Assembly (NCBI GenBank): GCA_934359535.1
Contig: CAKRLN010000096.1
Location: 1 to 7,856 of the forward strand
DNA length: 7,856 bases
Direction of reading: 5' to 3'
Source of the DNA: an uncultured Lachnospiraceae bacterium
Lineage (GTDB): Bacteria; Bacillota; Clostridia; Lachnospirales; Lachnospiraceae
Shown: positions 1-6,587 of the stretch, piece by piece
Layout: each line of letters opens with the position of its first letter
Position numbering within the stretch: the first letter of the stretch is position 1
Made by a program: the position numbers and the translations under genes
Notes under the pieces: generated by a model
What the model saw: the letters and a program-made list of their open reading frames with translations, nothing else
What the model was told of the DNA's origin: nothing
Databases searched by the model: none

Positions 1-209
1 TCAAGGAGGTCATCAACGATATATTCCCTGCTCTGGGTATGCAGCACTTCATATTCCGGCATGATGTAGCCGTGCAAAATATCACTCTGTTTGGTAAATG
101 CCTGATAAACACGTTCTGCATCCACCCCCAGCTTTGCCGCTACATTTTCAATACAAAATACAGCAAACTCCAGCTCACTGGAATTTTTAATTTTTTCATC
201 CGTCATCAT
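1..209 (-). CDS. DUF3791 domain protein, 3' end off the window
   Basis: The reading frame starts at ATG 209-207 and stays open for 69 codons to the left edge, so only the last few residues and the stop are missing. The protein has the features I recognise from the small DUF3791 family (about 70-80 aa): an ELEFAVFCIENVA helix near residues 12-24, then KLGV, a VYQAFTK segment, SDILHGYI and a final EYIVDDLL. No enzymatic function is known to me. In Clostridia these genes are often found next to DUF3990 genes in toxin-antitoxin-like pairs, so a DUF3990 gene just beyond the left edge is possible but not visible. A GGAGGGG ribosome site (217-223) sits 6-8 bases before ATG 209; the in-frame ATG at 215 is too close to it. 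The gene directly follows a remnant of an hsdR 3' end. Confidence 0.75.
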   Translation of the reverse strand, partial: MMTDEKIKNSSELEFAVFCIENVAAKLGVDAERVYQAFTKQSDILHGYIMPEYEVLHTQSREYIVDDLL

Positions 210-218
210 ACACATCCC

Positions 219-340
219 CTCCACGATTCCGTTTTACCAACAATAAGAAAAATAACTCCTATTGTTTACCGTAAGACACCGGCTCTTCTGCCACTTTGCT
301 CAATTCTGTTCTTAATGAATAGGTATACACATATTTGAAG
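219..340. repeat. Left copy of ~120-bp diverged direct repeat (hsdR tail plus leader)
   Basis: This stretch aligns base for base with 3341-3460 (offset 3122), with roughly 84% identity by hand alignment and a 2-base indel near 331. It covers the last ~25 codons of an hsdR gene and the leader before the next gene. In the right copy the same sequence is the end of the intact hsdR plus the spacer before the AlbA_2 gene. The two copies bracket a 3.1-kb accessory block. Confidence 0.85.
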
Positions 341-355
341 ACCTGCCATAATATA
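259..355 (-). pseudogene. Remnant of a second hsdR 3' end
   Basis: Reading leftwards, the last codons give VYTYSLRTELSKVAEEPVSYGKQ and a stop at 259-261. The intact HsdR ends MYTYSLKPEVSKVAEAPVPYGK, so this is a diverged copy of the HsdR C-terminus. Homology is clear for about 23 residues and fades around 340-355. Further upstream the open frame (to about 462) continues into an unrelated hydrophobic stretch (YVFVLTITGAAFDLILLYAV) that I do not recognise. With only the tail present it cannot encode an endonuclease. It probably comes from recombination between two related type I restriction loci, or from a duplication of the hsdR end when the accessory block arrived. Its divergence from the intact copy argues against a very recent duplication. 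Confidence 0.8.
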
Positions 356-408
356 CGCATCCTTATTTTAGCATAAGAAACAGCATACAACAATATCAGA
401 TCAAAAGC

Positions 409-420
409 CGCACCTGTTAT
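409..420. repeat. 12-bp direct repeat, left copy (pair at 829-840)
   Basis: CGCACCTGTTAT occurs at 409-420 and again at 829-840. Allowing one gap, the match extends to AAAAGC on the left side of both copies. The 420-bp unit between them holds the recombinase and XRE fragments. The right copy lies where the zinc-ribbon reading frame loses its family resemblance, so the repeat could mark a recombination junction. A 12-bp repeat can also occur by chance in a window this size. Confidence 0.4.
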
Positions 421-464
421 AGTCAGCACAAACACATAGGTAAGTTGAGGATACCTACACAAAG

Positions 465-674
465 CTAAATTCGAGGGAGACGTGGATACAAGTCAATTTC
501 GATTTGCCCATCGGCTCCCTTAAAGTACTTGATTTCTTCAAGTATTTCTTTTAATAATTCATTTCTTTCTTCATTCGTCATCTCGTCATATCTGGCAAGC
601 AGTTCTTCTGTCTGAGGAATGAGATTTTTCTGTGTTGTCTCACTGGTTTCAAGAGCAAGAAGTTCTGCGTCATA
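465..674 (-). pseudogene. C-terminal fragment of a large serine recombinase
   Basis: From TAT 674-672 to the TAG stop at 465-467 the frame encodes 69 residues beginning YDAELLALET, with IPQTEELLARYDEMT, NEERNELLKEIL and the ending IEIDLYPRLPRI. The pattern of a T-E-L-L-x-x-Y-D helix, then R/K-N-x-L-L-K-E, then a terminal LYPRLP is the usual C-terminus of the resolvase/invertase-type large serine recombinases of Firmicutes mobile elements. The catalytic N-terminal domain, recombinase domain and zinc ribbon are all absent, so the fragment is inactive. The codons before 674 in this frame do not look like a recombinase and run into the coding sequence of an XRE-type gene in another frame. It is the relic of an element that once sat here. 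Confidence 0.75.
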
Positions 675-733
675 CCTTTTGTTTCTCGAATTGCCTTGAT
701 CCGATTTCCTGTTTCTACTGGATCAAAGTACAT
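578..733 (-). pseudogene. N-terminal fragment of an XRE-type HTH regulator
   Basis: The frame starts at ATG 733-731 with a well placed GGAGG (741-745, 7 bases away). Its first ~23 residues, MYFDPVETGNRIKAIRE then TKGMTQ, match the first helix and the turn into helix 2 of small XRE/Cro-C1 repressors. After MTQ the sequence becomes NFLLLKP and unlike a helix-turn-helix protein, because the DNA is now the tail of a serine recombinase read in the wrong frame; it stops at 578-580. The recognition helix is missing, so no DNA binding is expected. The join lies near 670-680, within AAAGGTATGACGCAG, which can read KGMTQ in one frame and KRYDAE in the other and so may have served as microhomology. The start signals and an upstream palindrome remain. 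Confidence 0.65.
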
Positions 734-750
734 AATCTTTCCTCCGTAAT

Positions 751-777
751 CTTGAAATTTGTGGATGAAGTTTCAAG
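751..777. promoter_or_regulatory. Operator-like inverted repeat before the XRE fragment
   Basis: CTTGAAA at 751-757 and TTTCAAG at 771-777 form a perfect 7-bp inverted repeat with a 13-bp spacer, just upstream of the ribosome site of the XRE fragment. The place fits an autoregulatory operator of a small repressor. I see no convincing -35/-10 pair around it. With the regulator truncated the site is probably orphaned. Confidence 0.3.
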
Positions 778-828
778 ATGTCGAAGGTGGAGAACGGCAA
801 TGGGACTTAATCCCGGATATAGGAAAAG

Positions 829-840
829 CGCACCTGTTAT
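829..840. repeat. 12-bp direct repeat, right copy (pair at 409-420)
   Basis: This is the second copy of CGCACCTGTTAT. It falls at the point where the zinc-ribbon pseudogene stops resembling its family, which fits a rearrangement junction but does not prove one. Confidence 0.4.
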
Positions 841-841
841 T

Positions 842-1219
842 TAACGAAAAAGGAATACATATTTCATCTTCGTCCGGTTTTGCAGCTTCTTCGTAATAAT
901 GCGCCATTCCAAAAGAAAACAACGCTACAAGCATAAGTAAGCCTATTCATAGAAATACGGTTTTGTCATTTCTCTTTTTCTCCTTATCTTCGTATTCCAT
1001 TTGCTTAAGCTAAATTCTTTCTTTACGCTCATTTTCTCTTATTTTAGCCTCATCAGTATATGTTTTATGGTAGTTGATGTTTTTTGTAATTTCAATTCGC
1101 TTAATACCATCATCAACATGAATTTGACTTCCGTAGTAAGTACAAAACATACTTTTCCTATCTTGCTCAATTTCTACAGCTGCCCCACAAGACGGACAAA
1201 TCAATTGATACATTTTCAT
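842..1219 (-). pseudogene. Decayed zinc-ribbon, single-pass membrane protein
   Basis: It starts at ATG 1219-1217 behind AAGGAG (spacing about 8), 39 bases after the preceding gene. The first 70 residues hold a zinc ribbon, CPSCGAAVEIEQDRK then FCTYYGSQIHVDDG. The cysteines are C8, C11 and C26, but the expected fourth cysteine is tyrosine (Y29, TAC for TGC). After KERI comes TAG (1010-1012). The same frame goes on with LKQMEYEDKEKKRNDKTVFL, a TGA (947-949), a clear transmembrane segment (IGLLMLVALFSFGMA) and an acidic segment, KPDEDEICIPFS. Zinc ribbon, charged helix, membrane helix and outer domain is a common layout in Clostridia. Two in-frame stops, a lost metal ligand and loss of the C-terminal domain near 840 show decay. 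The 69-residue upstream part could still be translated. The function of the family is unknown to me. Confidence 0.7.
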
Positions 1220-1258
1220 CCCAACTTCTCCTTAGTCAACAACTAATAAATTTGCAGA

Positions 1259-1887
1259 CTACATTAACACAGTTCCTACTGCAATTCCAAATAAAATAGT
1301 CAAGGTCACATCTGCATCATTGTTGCAACCAACAACATATTCACCCCATTTAGCACCAAGGTCAGACGGAATCTTATTTATTTGAATGGCAGTCTTATTT
1401 CCGCCTTTCTGCACTCTGATTTCCTTACCAGTCTCATTACACTTCATCTTAAAATTGCTATTGTTTAATGTAAATTGAGGTTTATCAAATAACTCCTTAT
1501 ACTTAAGTTCATGTGTGTCATTCCCATATTCGATAGTACAAAGTTTCTTCTTTGACACAAGTGCAGCAATTTCGTTAGCCGCCATATCCACTAAAGTATA
1601 TTTACATTTTCCAAATCTCTCTTCGCTATATGCTAAAAAACAGGGGCATTTTCAGATGAATATACTACGAAGAAATTTTTCTTAACACCAAAATTCTTTG
1701 CGAATTCCATATCACTCTGCACTTCTTTTACTTCCCGAACAATAAATTTATTCTTAAATGGATATTTCGCCAAAAATTCTAAATTCTTTTTTTCTTGTTT
1801 CAAAAATGAATTTTCAATGCCCCTACCTATTGCTTCAGCTCCTGCACCAATTAAAGAAGCTCCCGCTCCAATGGCTTTTCCTATCAA
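1259..1887 (-). pseudogene. LURP-one/tubby-like protein split by a -1 frameshift
   Basis: Two frames, 1887-1633 (84 aa, TTG start) and 1591-1259, join into one protein of about 208 aa if one base is added in the A6 run at 1635-1640. The joined text reads SSENAPVF, then LAYSEERFGKCKYTLVD, then MAANEIAALVSKKK, with no homology gap. The N-terminus is glycine-rich (IGKAIGAGASLIGAGAEAIG), like a membrane-associating glycine zipper. The rest has the repeating strand pattern of LURP-one-related/tubby-like folds (a VYSSENAPVF hairpin, a TLVDMAANEIA hairpin, FKMKCNETGKEI) and ends in the hydrophobic helix LTILFGIAVGTVLM. The family call rests on pattern only. The gene begins just after the AlbA_2 stop with a poor ribosome site, so coupling is likely. 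The frameshift may be a mutation, a sequencing error or ribosomal slippage on U6 before UAG. Confidence 0.55.
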
Positions 1888-1889
1888 TC

Positions 1890-3332
1890 CTATTTCATTT
1901 TATCTGTCAATATCCATTTACCTTTTCGATTGGAACCCTCACGAATTACCTTACCTTCATGCTGCATTTTTGTAAGAGTACGTTTAATCGTTGCCGCAGA
2001 AACCGCAAGTGCTTCTCCTAATGCTTTATGAGTCAGTTCCGGATTTTTACGAATCAATTCTGACAATCGAGTTTCAAGGTCATCTTTGAGGTCATTATGG
2101 TCTTTATTGAGGTCATCGAGGGCACGATCCCGATTTTTGACCTCAATGACCTCATTTTGACCTCGATAAAGATTGATTCTGAAAGCCACTTCCATGTCAA
2201 TAAATTCCGGTTCACGCAATCCATATTCCTGCATAGCCTGCATAAGTTTTGGTATACCGCTTCCCCAGGCTTCCACAAGATTCATATAGGCAAAAGCATT
2301 GGCGAGGGCACGATTTCGGATTTTTGAAAATCCTTCTTTCATCAAATCAATCGTTACCCCTGGGAGCAATCCACCTGGAGAAGTAATTTCCAGACGATCA
2401 TCATAAAGTGCCACCTGAATATTAGAAACCTGGATGTAACTGCAATTCATAACTGCATTGACAATCAACTCTCGAATGCTATCCGGCGGCAGTTCATAAA
2501 TATCCTGACGATATACGCCTTCCAGCCGACATCCCATCCGAATATTTCTAAGGACAAACTGCACCGCTTCATCTACCTGTTCCCATAGCGGTCCTTCATA
2601 ATTGCGCCGATCAAGAAATACAGAACGGGTCGTTCCCTTAAACACAGCACATTGAATCATGGAACGCAGTCCACCTTGTCCAGTTAAATAAACATACGCA
2701 TTCGTTGGATAGATTTTTTCATTTTCATCTCTCTTTAAAATCCCCCAACTGAGTAGAACATTCTTCGTTACGTCTTTTACTGCTGACCGCTGAAGATTTG
2801 ACTTGCTATTGGCAATAGCGACTTCTTTCATTTGTTCACAAAGTGTCTTAATATCTTCATCCGTCACTTCAATATCTCTGCGGATTACCGAATCAAAAGA
2901 ACGAGCATCACATTCATAATATAGTTCTCTTGACATATCACGGTCAGCTGGACGTGTTGTTCCTGAAACCCGAATATATACGCCATTTTCCAGACCATCT
3001 GCTTTAATATAATATGGTTTCTGACGTCCAGCTCTGATTTCTGCAACAATTACAGGTTTATCATTTATATTTTGCAAATAGACATCTGGAATGATTGTCG
3101 GCTCACAGCTATCCGAAATAGCGTTTGTAATCGCATCAATTTCCTGGAAAACTTTATCTTCCGGAACACCGACAACTTCTCTGGTTTTATCATCAATGCC
3201 GAATACAATCTGCCCACCCTTGCCATTAGCGAAAGCAACGACCGTTTTCATATATTTAATACTCTTGTCCGGACGTTGTACCTTAAACTCTACATTCTTA
3301 GATTCACCGGCAAGAATTTCTTCTATTGTCAT
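1890..3332 (-). CDS. AlbA_2 (Schlafen-type) / ATP-binding protein with C-terminal winged helix
   Basis: 480 aa from ATG 3332-3330, behind GGAGG (3340-3344, spacing 7); an upstream in-frame TTG at 3365 is less convincing. Residues ~5-130 are an AlbA_2 domain: ESKNVEFK, FANGKGGQIVFGIDD (34-48), then YYIKADGLENGVYIRVSGTTR. Residues ~270-390 are a GHKL-type ATP-binding domain of the RecG-like/HATPase_c_4 class: PDSIRELIVNAV, VALYDDRLEITSPGGLLPGV and AWGSGIPKLM. The usual HRDY/HRSY motif after VNAV reads NCSY (296-299), so histidine and arginine are both replaced. A charged linker (391-425) leads to a winged helix (PELTHKALGEALAVSAATIKR). Such proteins are thought to be DNA-binding regulators, often found in defence islands and beside restriction genes. 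It follows hsdR by about 50 bases and may be co-transcribed with it. Its DNA target is unknown. Confidence 0.85.
   Translation of the reverse strand: MTIEEILAGESKNVEFKVQRPDKSIKYMKTVVAFANGKGGQIVFGIDDKTREVVGVPEDKVFQEIDAITNAISDSCEPTIIPDVYLQNINDKPVIVAEIRAGRQKPYYIKADGLENGVYIRVSGTTRPADRDMSRELYYECDARSFDSVIRRDIEVTDEDIKTLCEQMKEVAIANSKSNLQRSAVKDVTKNVLLSWGILKRDENEKIYPTNAYVYLTGQGGLRSMIQCAVFKGTTRSVFLDRRNYEGPLWEQVDEAVQFVLRNIRMGCRLEGVYRQDIYELPPDSIRELIVNAVMNCSYIQVSNIQVALYDDRLEITSPGGLLPGVTIDLMKEGFSKIRNRALANAFAYMNLVEAWGSGIPKLMQAMQEYGLREPEFIDMEVAFRINLYRGQNEVIEVKNRDRALDDLNKDHNDLKDDLETRLSELIRKNPELTHKALGEALAVSAATIKRTLTKMQHEGKVIREGSNRKGKWILTDKMK
2077..2164. repeat. GAGGTCA / TGACCTC heptamer cluster inside the AlbA_2 gene
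   Basis: GAGGTCA occurs at 2088-2094 and 2109-2115, a near copy (AGGTCAT) at 2077-2083, and the reverse complement TGACCTC at 2138-2144, 2147-2153 and 2158-2164. TGAGGTCAT (2108-2116) can pair with ATGACCTCA (2146-2154). The cluster encodes the charged linker between the ATP-binding domain and the winged helix, a region that usually varies in length in this family. Confidence 0.7.
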
Positions 3333-3340
3333 GTGACCAC

Positions 3341-3460
3341 CTCCATGATTAAGTTTTGCCAACAATAAGCAAAATAACTCCTATTATTTTCCGTAAGGTA
3401 CTGGGGCTTCTGCCACTTTACTCACTTCTGGTTTTAACGAATATGTATACATGTTTGATG
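3341..3460. repeat. Right copy of ~120-bp direct repeat (end of intact hsdR plus leader)
   Basis: Pairs with 219-340. It includes the hsdR stop, the spacer with AGGAGTTATTTT and CTTATTGTTGG, and part of the AlbA_2 ribosome site. The spacer is as well conserved between copies as the coding part, so it may have a function, for example in mRNA processing or coupling. Confidence 0.85.
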
Positions 3461-6400
3461 ATTTCTGCGATAATTCCATGTCATTATTGTCTGTCCACAA
3501 CTCACATTGTGTCATAACAGTCTGAACTGCATCATCCATACCTTCCGGTGGGTATCTGTGTTTCTTCAAAAGTCTTTTTATCATCATCCGCATCCTTGCT
3601 CTTGCAGAATCACGTTTTTGCCAGTCAATCGTCCTGTTTCTTCTAAGGGTGTCCGCAAGTTCTTTTGTAATAGCAATCAATTCTTCATTTTCATAAAAAT
3701 CTTTAATTGCCTGTGGCTTTGTCAGTGCATCATAAAAAGCCAGCTCATCCGCAGTCAACCCCAGTTGATCGCCTTCTTTGTGAGCAGCTGCAATTTGTTT
3801 TGCAAGATTAAGCAGTTCCTCAATAACCTGCTCATTCGTCAGCATTCCATTCAAATAAGCATTCATAGTTCTTTGAATAATTTCACTGAATTTTTCAGAT
3901 TTCACAACATTGGTATGTCGATATATCTTAACCTGCTCAGCAATCAGTTTTTTCAGCAACTCAACTGCCAGGTTTTTCTCCTTCATTTTTGAAACTTCTT
4001 CAAGAAATTTCGGATCAAAAAGAGAAAACTCCTTGTCTATATCGGAAAAAAGATTGATAACACCATCACTTTGTACACTTGCTTTCAAAAGATTGTTAAT
4101 TCTGGCATTCATCTCCGGTAAAGAAATTTTCTTTCCTTCACCTTGATTCATCAGGCGGGTTACAAGCACCCGGACAGACTCAAAAAAAGCAGCTTCTACA
4201 CGCAAATCACGTTCGGCTAAAGAAGCACAAAGGGAGAGTGCCTGCTTTAACAGCAATCCCTCTTTCAAAAATATTTCCCGATCATCTGCCTTATCAACTG
4301 CCACAATAAAGTTTACAGCACCACTAATCGCTTTGGAGCGCTCCAAATCTGTACCATTCATAAATTTTGAATAATCATATCCATGAAATAAATCTCGACA
4401 AACGGATAGTTTTTCAAGGAATTTCGGATATGCTACCTTTGCAACATCTGTGTCACCATAATTTTTCTTATCTCTGGCTGTATAGTCATTCATTGCTTGT
4501 TTCAATGCAGCTGCAATGCCTACATAATCAACTACCAGACCGCCTTCTTTATCTCCAAATACCCGGTTTACTCTGGCAATCGCCTGCATCAAATTATACC
4601 CTTGCATTGGCTTATAGATATACATGGTTGCCAGCGATGGAACATCAAATCCCGTCAACCACATATCAACCACAATCGCTATCTTCAAAGGGCTGTCATT
4701 ATCCTTAAATTGCTTTGCCAGTTCGTCTTTATGCCGTTTATTCCCGATAATCTTATTCCATTCTTCCGGGTCTTTATTGCTTCCGGTCATTACAACGGCA
4801 ATTTTTTCTGTCCATGATGGGCGAAGCTGCAAAATGCGCTCATAAATTTTCATGGCAATCGGACGGGAATATGCCACGATCATTGCTTTTCCAGTAAGTA
4901 AATTTTCACGGTAATTCTCATAGTGATCCAGTATATCATCAACCAACGAAGCAATGGTTTTGTCATTGCCAAGGATTGCTTCCATCTGTCCAAGCTGTTT
5001 TTTACTTTTCTCAATAACCTCCGAGTCAGCATTATTTGCCATAATGTCATATTCTTGGTCAATCAGTTTCAAAGTATGCTCGTCCAGCTTTAATTTAATC
5101 ACACGGCTTTCATAATAAACAGGTCTGGTTGCACCATCCTCCACAGCCTGAGTCATGTCATAAATATCTATGTAATCGCCAAACACTTCCCGTGTATTGC
5201 GATCTTTCATAGAAATCGGAGTTCCGGTAAAGCCAATATAGGTTGCATTTGGCAGCGTGTTACGAATAATGCGGGCAGTACCAATCTTAATTTCACCTGT
5301 CTTAGCATCAACTTTTTCTTTTAAGCCATATTGTCCACGATGGGCTTCATCCGCCATAACAATAATATTTCTGCGTTCCGAAAGACATTCAAAAGATTCC
5401 TCAAACTTCTGCATTGTGGTGAAAATAATACCATTGGCTTTTCTGTCATTTAACCAATCCATAAGACCAATAATTGGCTTTTCACCTTTTCTCAGATGTG
5501 CATTGCGTTCTTTATCTTCATCAGACAGCTTCCTCTTGTCCGCATGAACAGACTCCTGCCGTAAAAATTTACTGCATTTTGCAAACTGCCCATAAAGCTG
5601 GTCATCCAAATCATTGCGGTCAGTAATCACAACAATAGTCGGACTATCTAACGCATCCTGCAAACAATGGGCATAGAATACCATTGACAATGATTTTCCA
5701 CTGCCTTGTGTATGCCAGAACACACCACCTTTTCCATCCGTTTCTGTTGCGTGTTTTGTAGATAAAATTGCTTTATTTACTGCAAAATACTGATGATACC
5801 CTGCCAAAATCTTGATCTGCTTTGAGCCTTCATTGGAAAAACAGATAAAATTCTTGATAATGTCAAGCAGCCGCTCTTTTTCAAACATCCCCTCAAAAAA
5901 TGTATCGAATTGAGCATACTGTGTATTCTCATAGTTCCCATCTTTTGTTTTCCATTCCATAAAACGATCTTCGCCAGAAGTAATCGTACCCGCTTTAGAA
6001 GTTAAATGATCACTCATGACGCAGATACAATTATAAATAAACATGGATGGAATCTCGTGCATATAATTTCTGACCTGTGTGTATGCTTCTGATGCATCGG
6101 TTTCTTCTCGTGATGGTGATTTCAACTCTATAAGTACAACTGGCATACCATTCAAAAACAGCAATATATCCGGACGCTTGTTGCTATTCTCAACAAATGT
6201 CCACTGATTCGCAACAACAAAGGAATTATTGTCAGGATTTTTATAATCCACCAGATAAACCAGACCTGAACGTTCCTCACCTTTTACAAAATAGCGCACT
6301 TCAATTCCATGCTGAATATAATCCATAAAAAGAGCATTTTTCAAAACCAATTCTGCATTTTCAAAATTCTTTAATTTATATAGAGCATCTGCAATCGCAT

Positions 6401-6572
6401 CTTCGGGCATATCCGGGTTAACTCGCCGGATGGATTCATCTAATTCTTCTTCATATAACGGACTGCGAAAATCCCGCTCCAAGTCCGGCGCATAAATATA
6501 ACGATAATCCATATTCTGAAACAATTCTATGACCGATTTTTCATAATCTGCTTCTGTATAAAAATCTGACAT
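3384..6572 (-). CDS. hsdR: Type I restriction enzyme, endonuclease/translocase subunit HsdR
   Basis: 1062 aa, a full length for HsdR. HsdR joins HsdM and HsdS to form the complex that translocates DNA with ATP and cleaves unmodified DNA away from the recognition site. The N-terminal nuclease has the PD-(D/E)xK residues in RPDILLFLNG and VVLIELKSP (D135, E149, K151), followed by the QVRNY segment. The motor follows: Walker A HTQGSGKS (287-294), DEAH 408-411, GFTGTP (447-452), WLTGFDVP (638-645) and QAIARVNR (663-670). The C-terminal ~350 residues are helical and would contact HsdM/HsdS. Start ATG 6572-6570 has AAGGAGG (6581-6587), which overlaps the stop of the preceding gene, so translation is probably coupled. 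All catalytic motifs look intact. The last ~23 residues recur as a remnant at the far left of the window. Confidence 0.97.
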   Translation of the reverse strand: MSDFYTEADYEKSVIELFQNMDYRYIYAPDLERDFRSPLYEEELDESIRRVNPDMPEDAIADALYKLKNFENAELVLKNALFMDYIQHGIEVRYFVKGEERSGLVYLVDYKNPDNNSFVVANQWTFVENSNKRPDILLFLNGMPVVLIELKSPSREETDASEAYTQVRNYMHEIPSMFIYNCICVMSDHLTSKAGTITSGEDRFMEWKTKDGNYENTQYAQFDTFFEGMFEKERLLDIIKNFICFSNEGSKQIKILAGYHQYFAVNKAILSTKHATETDGKGGVFWHTQGSGKSLSMVFYAHCLQDALDSPTIVVITDRNDLDDQLYGQFAKCSKFLRQESVHADKRKLSDEDKERNAHLRKGEKPIIGLMDWLNDRKANGIIFTTMQKFEESFECLSERRNIIVMADEAHRGQYGLKEKVDAKTGEIKIGTARIIRNTLPNATYIGFTGTPISMKDRNTREVFGDYIDIYDMTQAVEDGATRPVYYESRVIKLKLDEHTLKLIDQEYDIMANNADSEVIEKSKKQLGQMEAILGNDKTIASLVDDILDHYENYRENLLTGKAMIVAYSRPIAMKIYERILQLRPSWTEKIAVVMTGSNKDPEEWNKIIGNKRHKDELAKQFKDNDSPLKIAIVVDMWLTGFDVPSLATMYIYKPMQGYNLMQAIARVNRVFGDKEGGLVVDYVGIAAALKQAMNDYTARDKKNYGDTDVAKVAYPKFLEKLSVCRDLFHGYDYSKFMNGTDLERSKAISGAVNFIVAVDKADDREIFLKEGLLLKQALSLCASLAERDLRVEAAFFESVRVLVTRLMNQGEGKKISLPEMNARINNLLKASVQSDGVINLFSDIDKEFSLFDPKFLEEVSKMKEKNLAVELLKKLIAEQVKIYRHTNVVKSEKFSEIIQRTMNAYLNGMLTNEQVIEELLNLAKQIAAAHKEGDQLGLTADELAFYDALTKPQAIKDFYENEELIAITKELADTLRRNRTIDWQKRDSARARMRMMIKRLLKKHRYPPEGMDDAVQTVMTQCELWTDNNDMELSQKSSNMYTYSLKPEVSKVAEAPVPYGK

Positions 6573-6580
6573 TTTTGTCG

Positions 6581-6587
6581 CCTCCTT
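6581..6587 (-). promoter_or_regulatory. Ribosome binding site of hsdR, overlapping the upstream stop
   Basis: AAGGAGG on the minus strand, 8 bases before the hsdR ATG. The TAA stop of the upstream membrane-protein frame (6586-6588) overlaps its first bases, the usual sign of tightly coupled translation within an operon. Confidence 0.8.

Noticed and set aside
39..338. Plus-strand frame of 99 aa at the left edge
   Set aside because: It is antisense to the DUF3791 gene and the hsdR-tail repeat, and its composition is not protein-like.
421..464. Hydrophobic frame (YVFVLTITGAAFDLILLYAV, about 370-462) as a separate membrane protein gene
   Set aside because: It has no ribosome site, is very short and fuses directly into an hsdR tail; it is more likely a piece of an unknown gene left at a rearrangement junction.
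3333..3365. TTG start at 3365 for the AlbA_2 gene, adding 11 residues
   Set aside because: ATG 3332 has a strong GGAGG at 7 bases and gives the usual AlbA_2 beginning; the extra residues are the translated ribosome site and leader.
3361..3400. Rho-independent terminator after hsdR
   Set aside because: The inverted repeats there (AAAATAA/TTATTTT) are short, AT-only and not followed by a proper U tract after a GC stem, so termination is not supported.
3507..3992. Long plus-strand frame (161 aa) opposite the hsdR 3' part
   Set aside because: It is antisense to clearly conserved HsdR sequence, has no ribosome site and shows no family resemblance. The other plus-strand frames opposite hsdR and AlbA_2 are of the same kind.
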